Below are positions 1 to 8,656 of a DNA stretch of 64,000 bases, piece by piece. How positions within the stretch are numbered: position 1 is the stretch's first letter; each line of letters starts with the position of its first letter. Source of the DNA: Desulfobacula sp. (GTDB lineage: Bacteria > Desulfobacterota > Desulfobacteria > Desulfobacterales > Desulfobacteraceae); the NCBI RefSeq assembly GCF_030145145.1, contig NZ_JAQYWD010000007.1, positions 93,012 through 157,011 on the forward strand, written 5' to 3'. The translations under genes and the position numbers were made by a program. The notes under the pieces were generated by a model. The model was not told the DNA's origin. It did no database searches and saw only the letters and a list, made by a program, of their open reading frames with translations.

Positions 1-1
1 T

Positions 2-613
2 TGCAGCGCGTTGTCCAGACTTACCCCCCATGTACAGCAGCTGTATATGGAAAGTCTTGGCAAAGGGGTCACGTCTGACGGTAAACTGACGGATTACCAA
101 ACCGGGGTCATTATTTTTGGTGAGCCCGGGACCAATGCACAACATTCCTTTTTCCAGCTTGCCCACCAGGGCAGTCCGTTTCCCATCGAATTTATCGGCG
201 TTGTAAAGCCGGCCTACAATAAAGACCAGGCCAAATCAAAAGGGGTTTACAATCACCAGGAGTTATGGGCCAATATGATTGCCCAGGCCCAGGCCCTGGC
301 AATGGGAAAGGCGGATGATAATACGGCAAAACATTTTACAGGCAACAGGCCCTCTTCCACCATTGTCATCAATACATTGACACCGGAGAGTGTTGGCATG
401 CTCCTGGCCTTTTATGAAGCAAGAACCGTATATGAAGGGTTCATATTGGGGATAAATCCGTTTGATCAGTTTGGTGTTGAACTGGGCAAACATCTTGCTT
501 CTGATATCAGGGAGCAAATCAAACGAAAAAATACAGATGCGGCCTATGCGTTTAACGCCCTTGATCCGGCAGCAGCATTTTATCTTGATACCTTATTTAA
601 AGGCGCGTTATAA
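2..613 (+). CDS. pgi: Glucose-6-phosphate isomerase, C-terminal part (cut by window edge)
   Basis: Phosphoglucose isomerase interconverts glucose-6-phosphate and fructose-6-phosphate in the cytoplasm. The reading frame is open from base 2, so the gene starts left of the window and only about the last 200 residues are present. The fragment holds the family signature GEPGTNAQHSFFQLAHQG near its start, preceded by the typical QQL-x-MES-x-GK segment, and a C-terminal helix with K-x-L. The TTG at 11 is not a real start because homology continues upstream of it. It converges on fabH; the two stop codons overlap by six bases. Family assignment is certain from the signature. Confidence 0.95.
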   Translation, partial: CSALSRLTPHVQQLYMESLGKGVTSDGKLTDYQTGVIIFGEPGTNAQHSFFQLAHQGSPFPIEFIGVVKPAYNKDQAKSKGVYNHQELWANMIAQAQALAMGKADDNTAKHFTGNRPSSTIVINTLTPESVGMLLAFYEARTVYEGFILGINPFDQFGVELGKHLASDIREQIKRKNTDAAYAFNALDPAAAFYLDTLFKGAL

Positions 614-1621
614 AAACTTATAAATCACACTGCCCCAGGTAAGTCCGGCACCCAGACCCGTAAAAAGGACGACATCTCCGGAGGCGCCGATACGGTTCTG
701 TTCCATTGCTTCATGAAGTGCCATGGGAATGCTTGCGGCAGTGGTATTTCCATATTTTTGAATATTATGGAACACCTTATTGTCATCCAGTTTTAAAAAT
801 TGCCCAAGGGCTTGATTGATTCTTATATTCGCCTGATGGGGAATAATTAAATCGATTTCATCCAGACTGATGTGGGCTTTTTCAAGGGATTCGTTGATGA
901 CCTTGGGCAGCATCCTTAAGGCTTTTTTAAAGATAAGCGGTCCATCCATGACAGGATAGTATCTGGCATCATCGGTTGGCACACCTTCCGGCACTCGCAA
1001 TGGCAGTCTTGAGGCAGGCAGTTCCGTCATCAATGCCTCGGCCAAATTGCCATCCGCGTGCAGCGCAGATGACAGCACACCTGCCTGTTCATCGGTTTCA
1101 ACCCCTTCAATACAGACCGCTCCGGCGCCGTCACCAAATATCACCGTAATATCCCGTCCCCGGGTTGTTTTATCAAGGCCTGAAGAATGAACCTCTCCCC
1201 CCACCAGAAGAATTTTATTGGCAAGGCCCGATTTAATATAAGCGTCTGCCGTGGCAAGACCATAAAGAAACCCTGTACACTGCTGCCGGATATCCAGTGC
1301 CGGCGTAGAATCAAGACCTAGCTTTGCCTGAAGCAGGCAACCGGAACCCGGAAACATAATATCCGGGCTGAGGGTCGCAAAAATGATAAAATCAATATCC
1401 TGGGCGGTCCAATCGGCAGCTTTCAAGGCTATTTTAGACGCTTCAAATCCTAAATCAGACGCACCGGTTGCCCCATCCTGATCAATCCAGTATCGTTGTT
1501 CAATCCCTGTTCTTTGTTGTATCCATTCGTCAGAGGTGTCAATTATTTTCTCCAGGTCATGGTTGGTAATGATATTGGGGGGAACAAACATCCCTGTACT
1601 TTTGATGATGCTTTTTTTCAT
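608..1621 (-). CDS. fabH: 3-oxoacyl-ACP synthase III (FabH-like)
   Basis: Condensing enzyme that starts fatty acid synthesis by joining acetyl-CoA (or another acyl-CoA) to malonyl-ACP. The 337-residue length is normal for KAS III. The thiolase-fold triad is visible: Cys115 in RQQCTGF, His262 in IPHQANIR and Asn292 in YGNTTAAS. The start at 1621 (MKKSIIKS) is chosen because AAGGAAG lies six bases before it; the longer frame from 1645 has no ribosome site. It stands alone and is convergent with pgi, not in a fab cluster. A variant priming specificity or a FabH-like role in secondary metabolism cannot be excluded. Confidence 0.93.
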   Translation of the reverse strand: MKKSIIKSTGMFVPPNIITNHDLEKIIDTSDEWIQQRTGIEQRYWIDQDGATGASDLGFEASKIALKAADWTAQDIDFIIFATLSPDIMFPGSGCLLQAKLGLDSTPALDIRQQCTGFLYGLATADAYIKSGLANKILLVGGEVHSSGLDKTTRGRDITVIFGDGAGAVCIEGVETDEQAGVLSSALHADGNLAEALMTELPASRLPLRVPEGVPTDDARYYPVMDGPLIFKKALRMLPKVINESLEKAHISLDEIDLIIPHQANIRINQALGQFLKLDDNKVFHNIQKYGNTTAASIPMALHEAMEQNRIGASGDVVLFTGLGAGLTWGSVIYKFL

Positions 1622-1889
1622 AGCGTCTTCCTTATGCAAATCCAAAATGATCCGATGGCTAAATTGTCTTAAATGCTCTATTATGCAGGCGGTTATAATA
1701 TTATTTTATGGTTTTGGCAAGAACCATGAAATGCCGGGCAACATTTTTATCTCATGAAACCTTTGCTGGATATTGAACCGGATATATCGCAACTTTTTAA
1801 TTTTTTCCTTGCAAGGTCAAACAGATCTATTATATGGAGTACGTATTACAAAAAACTTTCCTTTTCCGTTTCAATTTATGAGGCACATA

Positions 1890-2276
1890 ATGGCAGACCC
1901 ACGCAGACTTTTGATCGTTGATGATAATGAGGACATTTTATCAACCTTTTATGAGTTCTTTAATTCAATGGGCTATGAAGTGAAGACTGCGGTGGATGGT
2001 TTTGCTGCTTTAAAACTCCTGAAAGATAAAGCCAATTTTTTTGATTGCCTGATTACAGACCTTGTCATGCCCAATATCAGTGGTGTCGGTCTGATTTCCA
2101 TTGTAAAAAAAGAATTTCCCCATCTTAAAATTATCGCCATGACCGGGTTTGGTGATCAACCCGGTGCACTGGCGTCTGAAGCCAATGCTGATGTTGTTCT
2201 ATTTAAACCCATCGACCTGTTTGACATTGAACATACGGTTTCCGACTTGATTAATCCAAAGAATGATAACCCATAG
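1890..2276 (+). CDS. Stand-alone response regulator receiver protein
   Basis: A 128-residue CheY-like receiver with no output domain. Acidic pair Asp11-Asp12, phospho-acceptor Asp57 in LITDLVMP, Thr85 and Lys106 in LFKPID are all present, so it should be phosphorylated. The start at 1890 is preferred because GAGG precedes it by six bases; the frame is open back to a TTG at 1773 but that stretch is not receiver-like. It lies 15 bases upstream of a sigma-54 activator that lacks its own receiver, so the pair looks like an NtrC-type regulator split into two chains. No histidine kinase is visible nearby. Confidence 0.9.
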   Translation: MADPRRLLIVDDNEDILSTFYEFFNSMGYEVKTAVDGFAALKLLKDKANFFDCLITDLVMPNISGVGLISIVKKEFPHLKIIAMTGFGDQPGALASEANADVVLFKPIDLFDIEHTVSDLINPKNDNP

Positions 2277-2291
2277 AGTTAAGATAATATT

Positions 2292-3362
2292 ATGAGCACA
2301 CCCTTAATCGGCGTCAGTAAATCCATATTAAAGATCAAAGAATTGATCAGCCACGTAGCCAATACCTGTTTGAATGTATTAATAACAGGTGAAACTGGTG
2401 TTGGTAAGGAAGTGGTTGCTCAAAGTCTTTATGCAGAATCTGTCCGGTCTTCAAAAAATTTTGTAAAAATCAATTGTGCGGCATTGCCTGAAACGCTTCT
2501 GGAAAGCGAACTGTATGGTTTTGAAAAAGGCGCTTTCACCGGTGCCCATAAAAAACGCCAGGGAAAATTTCAGACAGCGGACAAGGGCGTTCTTTTCCTT
2601 GATGAAATCGGTGACATGCCTTTGTCATTACAGTCAAAAATGCTTCATGTGCTTCAAAGTGGTGAATTTTCTCCCCTTGGATCGGATCAGGATTATAAAA
2701 CAGATGTATGGGTCATTGCAGCCACCAACCATAACCTTGAAGACAGCATGGCAAAAAAGATGTTTAGAGAGGATCTGTTTTATCGACTGAACATTATTAA
2801 AATTGATATACCGCCCCTGCGGGAAAGAAAAGAAGACATTCCGTCTTTGATTGAGTATTATATCAGACTCTATCGATCAGAATATCCTGAAAATCATGGC
2901 AGCAAACCCGAGCCGGATATCCTTGAGAAACTTTGCCAGTATACATGGCCCGGCAATGTCAGGCAGCTTCAAAATTGTATTAAAAAACAAATGGTGTTAA
3001 ACTCATGGGAGAAAATTTTAGATGACCTGCCAAGAGAACACCCGGACCTTTCCCCTCAGATCCAGATCAACGGCCAGAGCAGGGAATCGTACTCACTTGA
3101 AAACCATGAATTTGCAAATAATCGGCCCAGCATTATTTCAGAGTTTGTTGATTTGTCCACAAGTTCAGAAAAATTATTTGAAGATATTTCTTTGAAAAAG
3201 ATTAAAAAAATGGCGTCAGACAGGGTCGAAAAAGAAGTCATTGGTTTTGTTCTGGATAAAGTTGGCTGGAACAGATCCCGGGCAGCTAAAATACTTAAAA
3301 TCAGTTATAAAACCCTGCTCTACAAGATGAGTGAGTTTGAAGTGAGTCCACCGGTAAAATAG
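2292..3362 (+). CDS. Sigma-54-dependent activator (AAA+ and Fis-type HTH, no receiver)
   Basis: Enhancer-binding protein that remodels sigma-54 RNA polymerase. Walker A GETGVGKE (residues 33-40), the sigma-54 contact loop GAFTGA (80-85), Walker B LFLDEIGD (101-108), the [10 protein letters not shown] arginine-finger region and WPGNVRQL follow in order. A Fis-type helix-turn-helix (NRSRAAKILKISYKTLLYK) closes the 356-residue protein. There is no N-terminal sensor, so control probably comes from the receiver protein encoded just upstream. The downstream gene is livK, a plausible target, but I found no clear sigma-54 promoter in the 224-base gap before it. Confidence 0.93.
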   Translation: MSTPLIGVSKSILKIKELISHVANTCLNVLITGETGVGKEVVAQSLYAESVRSSKNFVKINCAALPETLLESELYGFEKGAFTGAHKKRQGKFQTADKGVLFLDEIGDMPLSLQSKMLHVLQSGEFSPLGSDQDYKTDVWVIAATNHNLEDSMAKKMFREDLFYRLNIIKIDIPPLRERKEDIPSLIEYYIRLYRSEYPENHGSKPEPDILEKLCQYTWPGNVRQLQNCIKKQMVLNSWEKILDDLPREHPDLSPQIQINGQSRESYSLENHEFANNRPSIISEFVDLSTSSEKLFEDISLKKIKKMASDRVEKEVIGFVLDKVGWNRSRAAKILKISYKTLLYKMSEFEVSPPVK

Positions 3363-3586
3363 TTGCTGCGCCATCGTTATTATCCTTTACTTAATCTAGG
3401 TTTTTACATATAAATTAAACCTGTGCTGCGTTTAAAAGCATCTTTAATGTTAGCAATTAATGGTTAACAATTTGTTTTTTTTGTTACACAGTATTTAAAA
3501 AAGCATGGTTGTTAAAATGGTATTTGCTCAATTAATGCGATACATTAGCGGCTTTTAAAAAACATTTAATCTTATAAGGAGGTAAC

Positions 3587-4762
3587 ATGCGAAAAATTGC
3601 TTGTTTAGTGGTTGTGACCTTTGTTTTTGCCATGATGTTTTCTTCATCCGCTTTTAGTGCAAGAAAAACGGTTATCAAAATTGGTATCAACGCCCCTTTG
3701 ACCGGAGACATTCCAAAGGTTGGCGAAGGTTCCAAATATGCTGCCATGATGTGGCTTGAAGACATTGAAAAACTAGGTGGTCTTGAAGTCGGTGGTAAAA
3801 TCTATGATGTCGAGCTGGTTATCGAAGATAATGAGTCAAAAGCAGAATCCGCTGTAAAAGCAAACACTAAAATGATTACCCAGGATGATGTGCTCGCCAT
3901 TGTGGGCCCCCAATCTTCCAAACAGGCCGTTCCTGCCGGTGAAGTGGCCAACAAATACAAAACAGTGATGATCAGTCCCTGGTCAACCAATCCGAATACA
4001 ACCCTTGACAGACCTTATGTCTTTCGCGGTTGTTTTTTAGACCCATTCCAGGGACCGGTTGTGGCCAATTTTATCACGGAAGAATTTGGTTTTACCAAAG
4101 CTGCTGTGCTGTATGACGTTGCCTCAGATTATCCCAAAGGGTTGGCAGAAGTCTTTAAAGAAGCCTGGGAGAAAAAACATGGCGCAGGTTCTGTGGTTGC
4201 CTATCAAAGCTTTACAACAAAGGATACGGATTTTTCTTCCCAGTTAACTCAAATTGTTAAATCCGGTGCCCAGGTCCTTTTTACCCCCCAGTATTACAAT
4301 GAAGTCCCCCTGATCGTAAAACAGGCAAAAGACCTTGGATGGAAAGGCCCCATCGTGGGATCTGATTCCTGGGGATCTGCTGAAACAGTGGAACTGTGCG
4401 GTGAACCCTGCTACGGGCAATTCTTTTCATCTCACTATGCCGCAGCAGGCGCCAAAGGTGCGACCAAAGCCTTTATCGACCGATACACAGCCACTTACGG
4501 ATATATTCCCGATGACGTTGCCGCCCTTACATGGGATGCACTGCTTCTTGCCCAGCAGGCCATTCAGAATACAGGGAAAATTACCGGTCGAATTGAAACA
4601 GACCGGACTGCGGTGAGAGACAGCCTTGCAAAAATTAAAAATTTTGCCGGTATTACCGGAAATATGACCTTTACGGATGAAGGTGACCCCATCAAATGTG
4701 CTGTTATCGTTAAAATAAATGATAAGGGCGAGTATGAATTTTATAAATCCAGTTGTCCTTAA
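3587..4762 (+). CDS. Branched-chain amino acid-type ABC transporter substrate-binding protein (LivK family)
   Basis: Periplasmic receptor of a HAAT-family importer for branched-chain amino acids, amides or a related compound. Residues 1-25 form a signal peptide ending SSSAFSA. The mature part starts IKIGINAPLTGDIPKVGEG, typical of the type I periplasmic binding fold (Peripla_BP_6), and it has the usual 391-residue length. A strong AAGGAGG site stands seven bases before the ATG. It heads livHMGF, separated from livH by a 16-bp stem-loop that likely gives the receptor a higher expression level than the membrane parts. The substrate cannot be read from sequence. Confidence 0.93.
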   Translation: MRKIACLVVVTFVFAMMFSSSAFSARKTVIKIGINAPLTGDIPKVGEGSKYAAMMWLEDIEKLGGLEVGGKIYDVELVIEDNESKAESAVKANTKMITQDDVLAIVGPQSSKQAVPAGEVANKYKTVMISPWSTNPNTTLDRPYVFRGCFLDPFQGPVVANFITEEFGFTKAAVLYDVASDYPKGLAEVFKEAWEKKHGAGSVVAYQSFTTKDTDFSSQLTQIVKSGAQVLFTPQYYNEVPLIVKQAKDLGWKGPIVGSDSWGSAETVELCGEPCYGQFFSSHYAAAGAKGATKAFIDRYTATYGYIPDDVAALTWDALLLAQQAIQNTGKITGRIETDRTAVRDSLAKIKNFAGITGNMTFTDEGDPIKCAVIVKINDKGEYEFYKSSCP

Positions 4763-4797
4763 GCAATCAAATCGTATGATTTAAATTTTTTATCTTT

Positions 4798-4836
4798 CAT
4801 AAGACTGCTGTGCCGCTTGTGCACAGCAGTCTTATG
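4798..4836 (+). terminator. Perfect 16-bp stem-loop between livK and livH
   Basis: The arms at 4798-4813 and 4821-4836 are exact reverse complements around a seven-base loop. No T run follows, so it is more likely an mRNA-stabilising or attenuating hairpin than a full stop. This arrangement is common between a highly expressed binding protein gene and its permease genes. Confidence 0.8.
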
Positions 4837-4862
4837 CTTATCAACAAAACAGGAGTTGGTGA

Positions 4863-5798
4863 ATGGAAGCATTGACGGAATTTATACCCTATATTCTTCA
4901 AAACCTGATTAATGCACTCCAAAGAGGCAGTTTCTACGCAGTTATATCTATTGGGTATTCAATGGTGTACGGCGTTTTAATGCTCTTTAATTTTGCCCAT
5001 GGGGATATTTTCATGTTGGGCACCTATATCGGCTTTGGGATTGCAACACTCTTTTTGACGTTATTTGCTGGTTTTTTACCCGGACCGGTTATTTTTATTG
5101 CCACGGTGGTTATTACCATGTTTCTGGCATCCTGGATCGGTGTTTTTGTGGAAGTCGCAGGATACAGACCTTTAAGGTCAGCACCCCGTGCATCTGCAGC
5201 CATTACCGGGCTGATGATCGGTATTATTTTTGAGACCGGTATCCTGATCTTGCTGGGGGCAAAAAGGTTAAGTTTCCCGCCATTAATGGAATCCATTGCT
5301 TACAATATCGGCGGCGTGTATTTTACAAATGTAAAAGTGCTGATTATCATCCTGTCCCTTTTCCTGATGCTTGCCCTTCATACCTTTATCCAGCGGACAA
5401 AATGGGGAATGGCCATGCGGGCAATGTCCTATGATTTTCTTGCCGTTCCGTTAATGGGGGTCTCCATAAACGTCATGGCACCGCTGACATTTGCCATTGG
5501 TGCCGGACTTGCAGCGGTTGCCGGAATTTTGTATGGACAGGCCTACCCGATATTAGATCCGTATATGGGCGTTTTGATCGGCTGGAAGGCATTTGTTGCA
5601 GCTATTCTGGGTGGCAGAGGCTCCATAAAAGGGGCGGCCCTTGCCGGCTATCTTTTGGGATTTATCGAGATATTTGTGGCCACGATTTTTCCATCAACCC
5701 TAAGGGATTTAATCGCCTATTCCATTATTCTTTTGATTCTGACCTACAGACCCAGGGGATTTTTTGGAATGGAACACAGCACAAAATTAAGGCTATAA
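4863..5798 (+). CDS. livH: Branched-chain amino acid ABC transporter permease LivH
   Basis: Inner-membrane permease of the Liv/HAAT importer. The 311-residue protein has about eight hydrophobic segments and the LivH hallmarks SIGYSMVYGVLMLFNFAHGD near the N-terminus and a GWKAFVAAILGGRGS loop that contacts the ATPases. AGGAG precedes the ATG by about ten bases. It is followed after 32 bases by livM, as in all HAAT operons. Confidence 0.95.
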   Translation: MEALTEFIPYILQNLINALQRGSFYAVISIGYSMVYGVLMLFNFAHGDIFMLGTYIGFGIATLFLTLFAGFLPGPVIFIATVVITMFLASWIGVFVEVAGYRPLRSAPRASAAITGLMIGIIFETGILILLGAKRLSFPPLMESIAYNIGGVYFTNVKVLIIILSLFLMLALHTFIQRTKWGMAMRAMSYDFLAVPLMGVSINVMAPLTFAIGAGLAAVAGILYGQAYPILDPYMGVLIGWKAFVAAILGGRGSIKGAALAGYLLGFIEIFVATIFPSTLRDLIAYSIILLILTYRPRGFFGMEHSTKLRL

Positions 5799-5830
5799 TT
5801 CTTTACCTTCTACAGATACAGGAACATTAC

Positions 5831-7105
5831 ATGGAAACAGCAAGAAAATTTAAAAACATGTTTTCAACCGTACCCATATTGGGCTGGCTGTTGGGTATTC
5901 TTGCAGCGGTGCTCATCGAGTATTACTGGGGCTATGATTATATTTCATATTATCTGGGATTACCCAAGATTCCGGTTTTATTTGGCGCCCTGATTATGCT
6001 GAAAAATCCAATGATGATACCCGGTGCCATTGGGTATGATCTGGTCGTATATGTTATTCCGGTTCTTTTAATCGCAAAAACAACCGCTTTTTTCACCAAT
6101 CCTTTAGCGGCCATGCTTGAAAAAACACCGCTGTGGCTGTCGGCCATCGTCCATTTGATTTTTTTCTATGGCGTGCTTCATCTATGGGCCGGCATCAATG
6201 ATTACCGGGTGCTGATTGTCAAACTGACACTGATTTCCATTATCTTAACCATCAGTATCAATGTGATTAATGGATATCAGGGAGAATTTTCCTGCTCCCA
6301 CCCCGGGTTCATGGCACTGGGCGCCTATGTTTCTTCGATCATCACCCTGTATTTTTTTGTGAATGATAAAATTTTTGGCATCGCTGTTTTACCGCCGGCT
6401 CTGGGGCCGTGGCTTTTTCCCTTTGCTCTTTTGGCCGGTGGCGTTGCAGCAGCACTGGGATCGCTGCTGGTGGCGATTCCTTCCTTTAGAACCCGGGGGG
6501 ATTACCTGGCGATTATTTCTCTTGCCTTCATGTTTATTGTCAAGAGTGCCGTGGAAAACCTCAATGGTATCGGCGGGGCCAGGGGGATGGGGGGACAGCC
6601 CGATTATGCCCCCCTGCCCATCATCTTCATCTGGACCATGTTGTGTATCTGGATCGTCCACAATTTTGTTTCATCGATTATGGGAAAGGCATTAAATGCC
6701 GTTCGGGATGATGAGGCGGCCTCAGAATCCATGACCGTAAAAACCCGTAAAACAAAGATGACCGCATTTACGTTTGGCGCTTTCTGGGCCGGTATTGCCG
6801 GCGGTTTATTTGCCCACGTTCTGGCCTATATTAACCCGGGCATGTTCAGTATTAACCGTCTGGCCGAAATTTTGGCCATGGTCTACTTTGGCGGGCTCAA
6901 CTCCATTGTCGGTTCCATTGTCGGGGCCGTCAGTATCAATGTTTTGGGAGAAGCCTTAAGACCGCTTGAACTCTTTAAATGGATTATCATTCCCCTTATT
7001 TTGATCCTGGTTATGATTTTCCGTCCCTACGGCCTGATTTCCTTTAAGGAAATCAATGCCAAACAGCTGTTAAGATCTAAATTCAAAAGAGAACAAGGAG
7101 CCTAA
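5831..7105 (+). CDS. livM: Branched-chain amino acid ABC transporter permease LivM
   Basis: Second membrane subunit of the importer, 424 residues, close to the long enterobacterial LivM. An N-terminal hydrophobic region of about 100 residues precedes the core. The core starts around ISINVINGYQGEFSCSHPGF and holds the ATPase-contact segment MGKALNAVRDDEAASESMT. Conserved PYGLI lies near the C-terminus. It ends two bases before livG, so translation is probably coupled. Confidence 0.94.
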   Translation: METARKFKNMFSTVPILGWLLGILAAVLIEYYWGYDYISYYLGLPKIPVLFGALIMLKNPMMIPGAIGYDLVVYVIPVLLIAKTTAFFTNPLAAMLEKTPLWLSAIVHLIFFYGVLHLWAGINDYRVLIVKLTLISIILTISINVINGYQGEFSCSHPGFMALGAYVSSIITLYFFVNDKIFGIAVLPPALGPWLFPFALLAGGVAAALGSLLVAIPSFRTRGDYLAIISLAFMFIVKSAVENLNGIGGARGMGGQPDYAPLPIIFIWTMLCIWIVHNFVSSIMGKALNAVRDDEAASESMTVKTRKTKMTAFTFGAFWAGIAGGLFAHVLAYINPGMFSINRLAEILAMVYFGGLNSIVGSIVGAVSINVLGEALRPLELFKWIIIPLILILVMIFRPYGLISFKEINAKQLLRSKFKREQGA

Positions 7106-7107
7106 GG

Positions 7108-7881
7108 ATGTCTGCATTGCTCAATGTAAATAAAATGACACATTATTTCGGGGGTCTTAGAGCTGTCCATAATTATAATTTAACCATAGAACCCCATCAG
7201 ATCACAGGTCTTATTGGCCCTAACGGTGCAGGCAAGACCACCATCTTCAATTTGATTACAGGCGTTTATACGCCCACAGAAGGTGCCATCACCCTTGAAA
7301 ATGAAAATATCAAAGGGTTGGAAACCAATGAAATTGCGGCCAAGGGGTTGGGCAGGACCTTCCAGAATCTGGCATTGTGGCGGCACATGACAGTTCTGGA
7401 TCATATTAAAATGGCCCATTATTCCCAATTGTCCTATGGGCTGATGGGGGCCTTTTTTAACACCCGTAAATGCCGGCAGCAGGAAGCCCGGGTTGAAGAA
7501 AATGCGTATCGACTGCTGGAGTTGTTTGATATCAAACAACATGCAGATCAACTGGTTACCAACCTGTCTTATGGGGCACAACGGCGTGTGGAAATGGCAA
7601 GGGCCATGGCAACGAATCCTAAAATCCTTTTTCTTGATGAACCCACTGCCGGGATGACCCCTGATGAACTGGTGCAAATGATTAAAATTATTCAACAGGT
7701 TCACCAGGACTTTGACGTGGCCATTTTTCTCATTGAACACAGGATGAAATTTGTAATGGAATTATGCCAGTATATTCAAACGCTTGTATTTGGCGAACTG
7801 ATTGCAGAAGGCCCTCCGGAAGAAATTCAGAATAATCCTGAGGTAATTGAAGCGTATCTTGGCAAGGAGGATCTCACCTGA
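7108..7881 (+). CDS. livG: Branched-chain amino acid ABC transporter ATPase LivG
   Basis: Cytoplasmic ATPase of the Liv importer, 257 residues. Walker A is GPNGAGKTT, the ABC signature is LSYGAQRRVEMARA, and Walker B is ILFLDEPTAGM. The long insertion between Walker A and the signature, containing GLGRTFQNLALWR, is typical of LivG. Its last base overlaps the livF ATG, which points to coupled translation. Confidence 0.95.
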   Translation: MSALLNVNKMTHYFGGLRAVHNYNLTIEPHQITGLIGPNGAGKTTIFNLITGVYTPTEGAITLENENIKGLETNEIAAKGLGRTFQNLALWRHMTVLDHIKMAHYSQLSYGLMGAFFNTRKCRQQEARVEENAYRLLELFDIKQHADQLVTNLSYGAQRRVEMARAMATNPKILFLDEPTAGMTPDELVQMIKIIQQVHQDFDVAIFLIEHRMKFVMELCQYIQTLVFGELIAEGPPEEIQNNPEVIEAYLGKEDLT

Positions 7882-8594
7882 TGCAACTTACCGTTAAAAA
7901 TTTAAAAGTGTCCTATGGTAATATTAAAGCGCTGCATGGCATTGACTTCTCCATTGAAGCCGGTGAAATTTTAACGATAATTGGCGCCAATGGCGCCGGG
8001 AAAAGTACGACCCTGAGGGCCATTTCCCGAATGGTGCCTGCCAAGCCGGGGTCTGTTCTTGAATTTGAAGGGGAAGACATCCTCAAATATAATACCGATA
8101 AAGTCGTTTCAAAGCTTGGCATATCCCACGTCCCGGAAGGGCGACGGATTTTCGGCAACCTGACGGTAACGGAAAATCTTATCCTTGCCTGCTTTGCCCG
8201 AAAAGATGCTGATCAGATTGTCAAGGATAGAAAATGGGTATTTGATCTGTTCCCCCGGTTAGAAGAGAGAAAAGATCAGCTTGCCGGGACACTGTCCGGT
8301 GGTGAACAACAAATGCTGGCAGTGGGAAGGGGGTACATGAGCGCCCGAAAAATGATGCTCCTGGATGAGCCTTCCATGGGACTGGCACCGCTTCTCATGC
8401 TTGAAATGTTTGATGCGTTAAAAGAGATCAATAAACTGGGGACCACCATCCTCCTGGTTGAGCAGAACGCCCGTCTCGCCTTGAAATTTGCCCAGCGGGG
8501 GTATGTCATTGAGAATGGATTTCTGGTGCTGGAAGGCCCGTCAAATGAATTGCTCAATAACCCGGATGTCAAAAAAGCGTATCTGGGGGCTTGA
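7881..8594 (+). CDS. livF: Branched-chain amino acid ABC transporter ATPase LivF
   Basis: Partner ATPase of LivG, 237 residues, of usual length. Walker A GANGAGKST, signature LSGGEQQMLAVGRG, Walker B MMLLDEPSMGLAP and the switch histidine replaced by Gln in LVEQNARLAL, all as in LivF. It ends the operon and is followed by an 11-bp stem-loop terminator shared with the converging regulator gene. Confidence 0.95.
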   Translation: MQLTVKNLKVSYGNIKALHGIDFSIEAGEILTIIGANGAGKSTTLRAISRMVPAKPGSVLEFEGEDILKYNTDKVVSKLGISHVPEGRRIFGNLTVTENLILACFARKDADQIVKDRKWVFDLFPRLEERKDQLAGTLSGGEQQMLAVGRGYMSARKMMLLDEPSMGLAPLLMLEMFDALKEINKLGTTILLVEQNARLALKFAQRGYVIENGFLVLEGPSNELLNNPDVKKAYLGA

Positions 8595-8623
8595 CCCCAC
8601 CGTATCAAACACCTGACCGTATC

Positions 8624-8656
8624 AAACGCCTTGGTAAAAACCTTTCCAAGGCGTTT
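8624..8656. terminator. Bidirectional stem-loop between livF and regulator A
   Basis: Arms AAACGCCTTGG (8624-8634) and CCAAGGCGTTT (8646-8656) pair perfectly around an 11-base loop. They lie between the convergent stops of livF and the minus-strand regulator. Just upstream CCGTATCAAAC occurs twice as a short direct repeat. Confidence 0.75.

Noticed and set aside
3363..3586. Possible sigma-54 promoter before livK (TGGTATTTGCT)
   Set aside because: GG and GC are only five bases apart, so the spacing is wrong; no other match in the gap.
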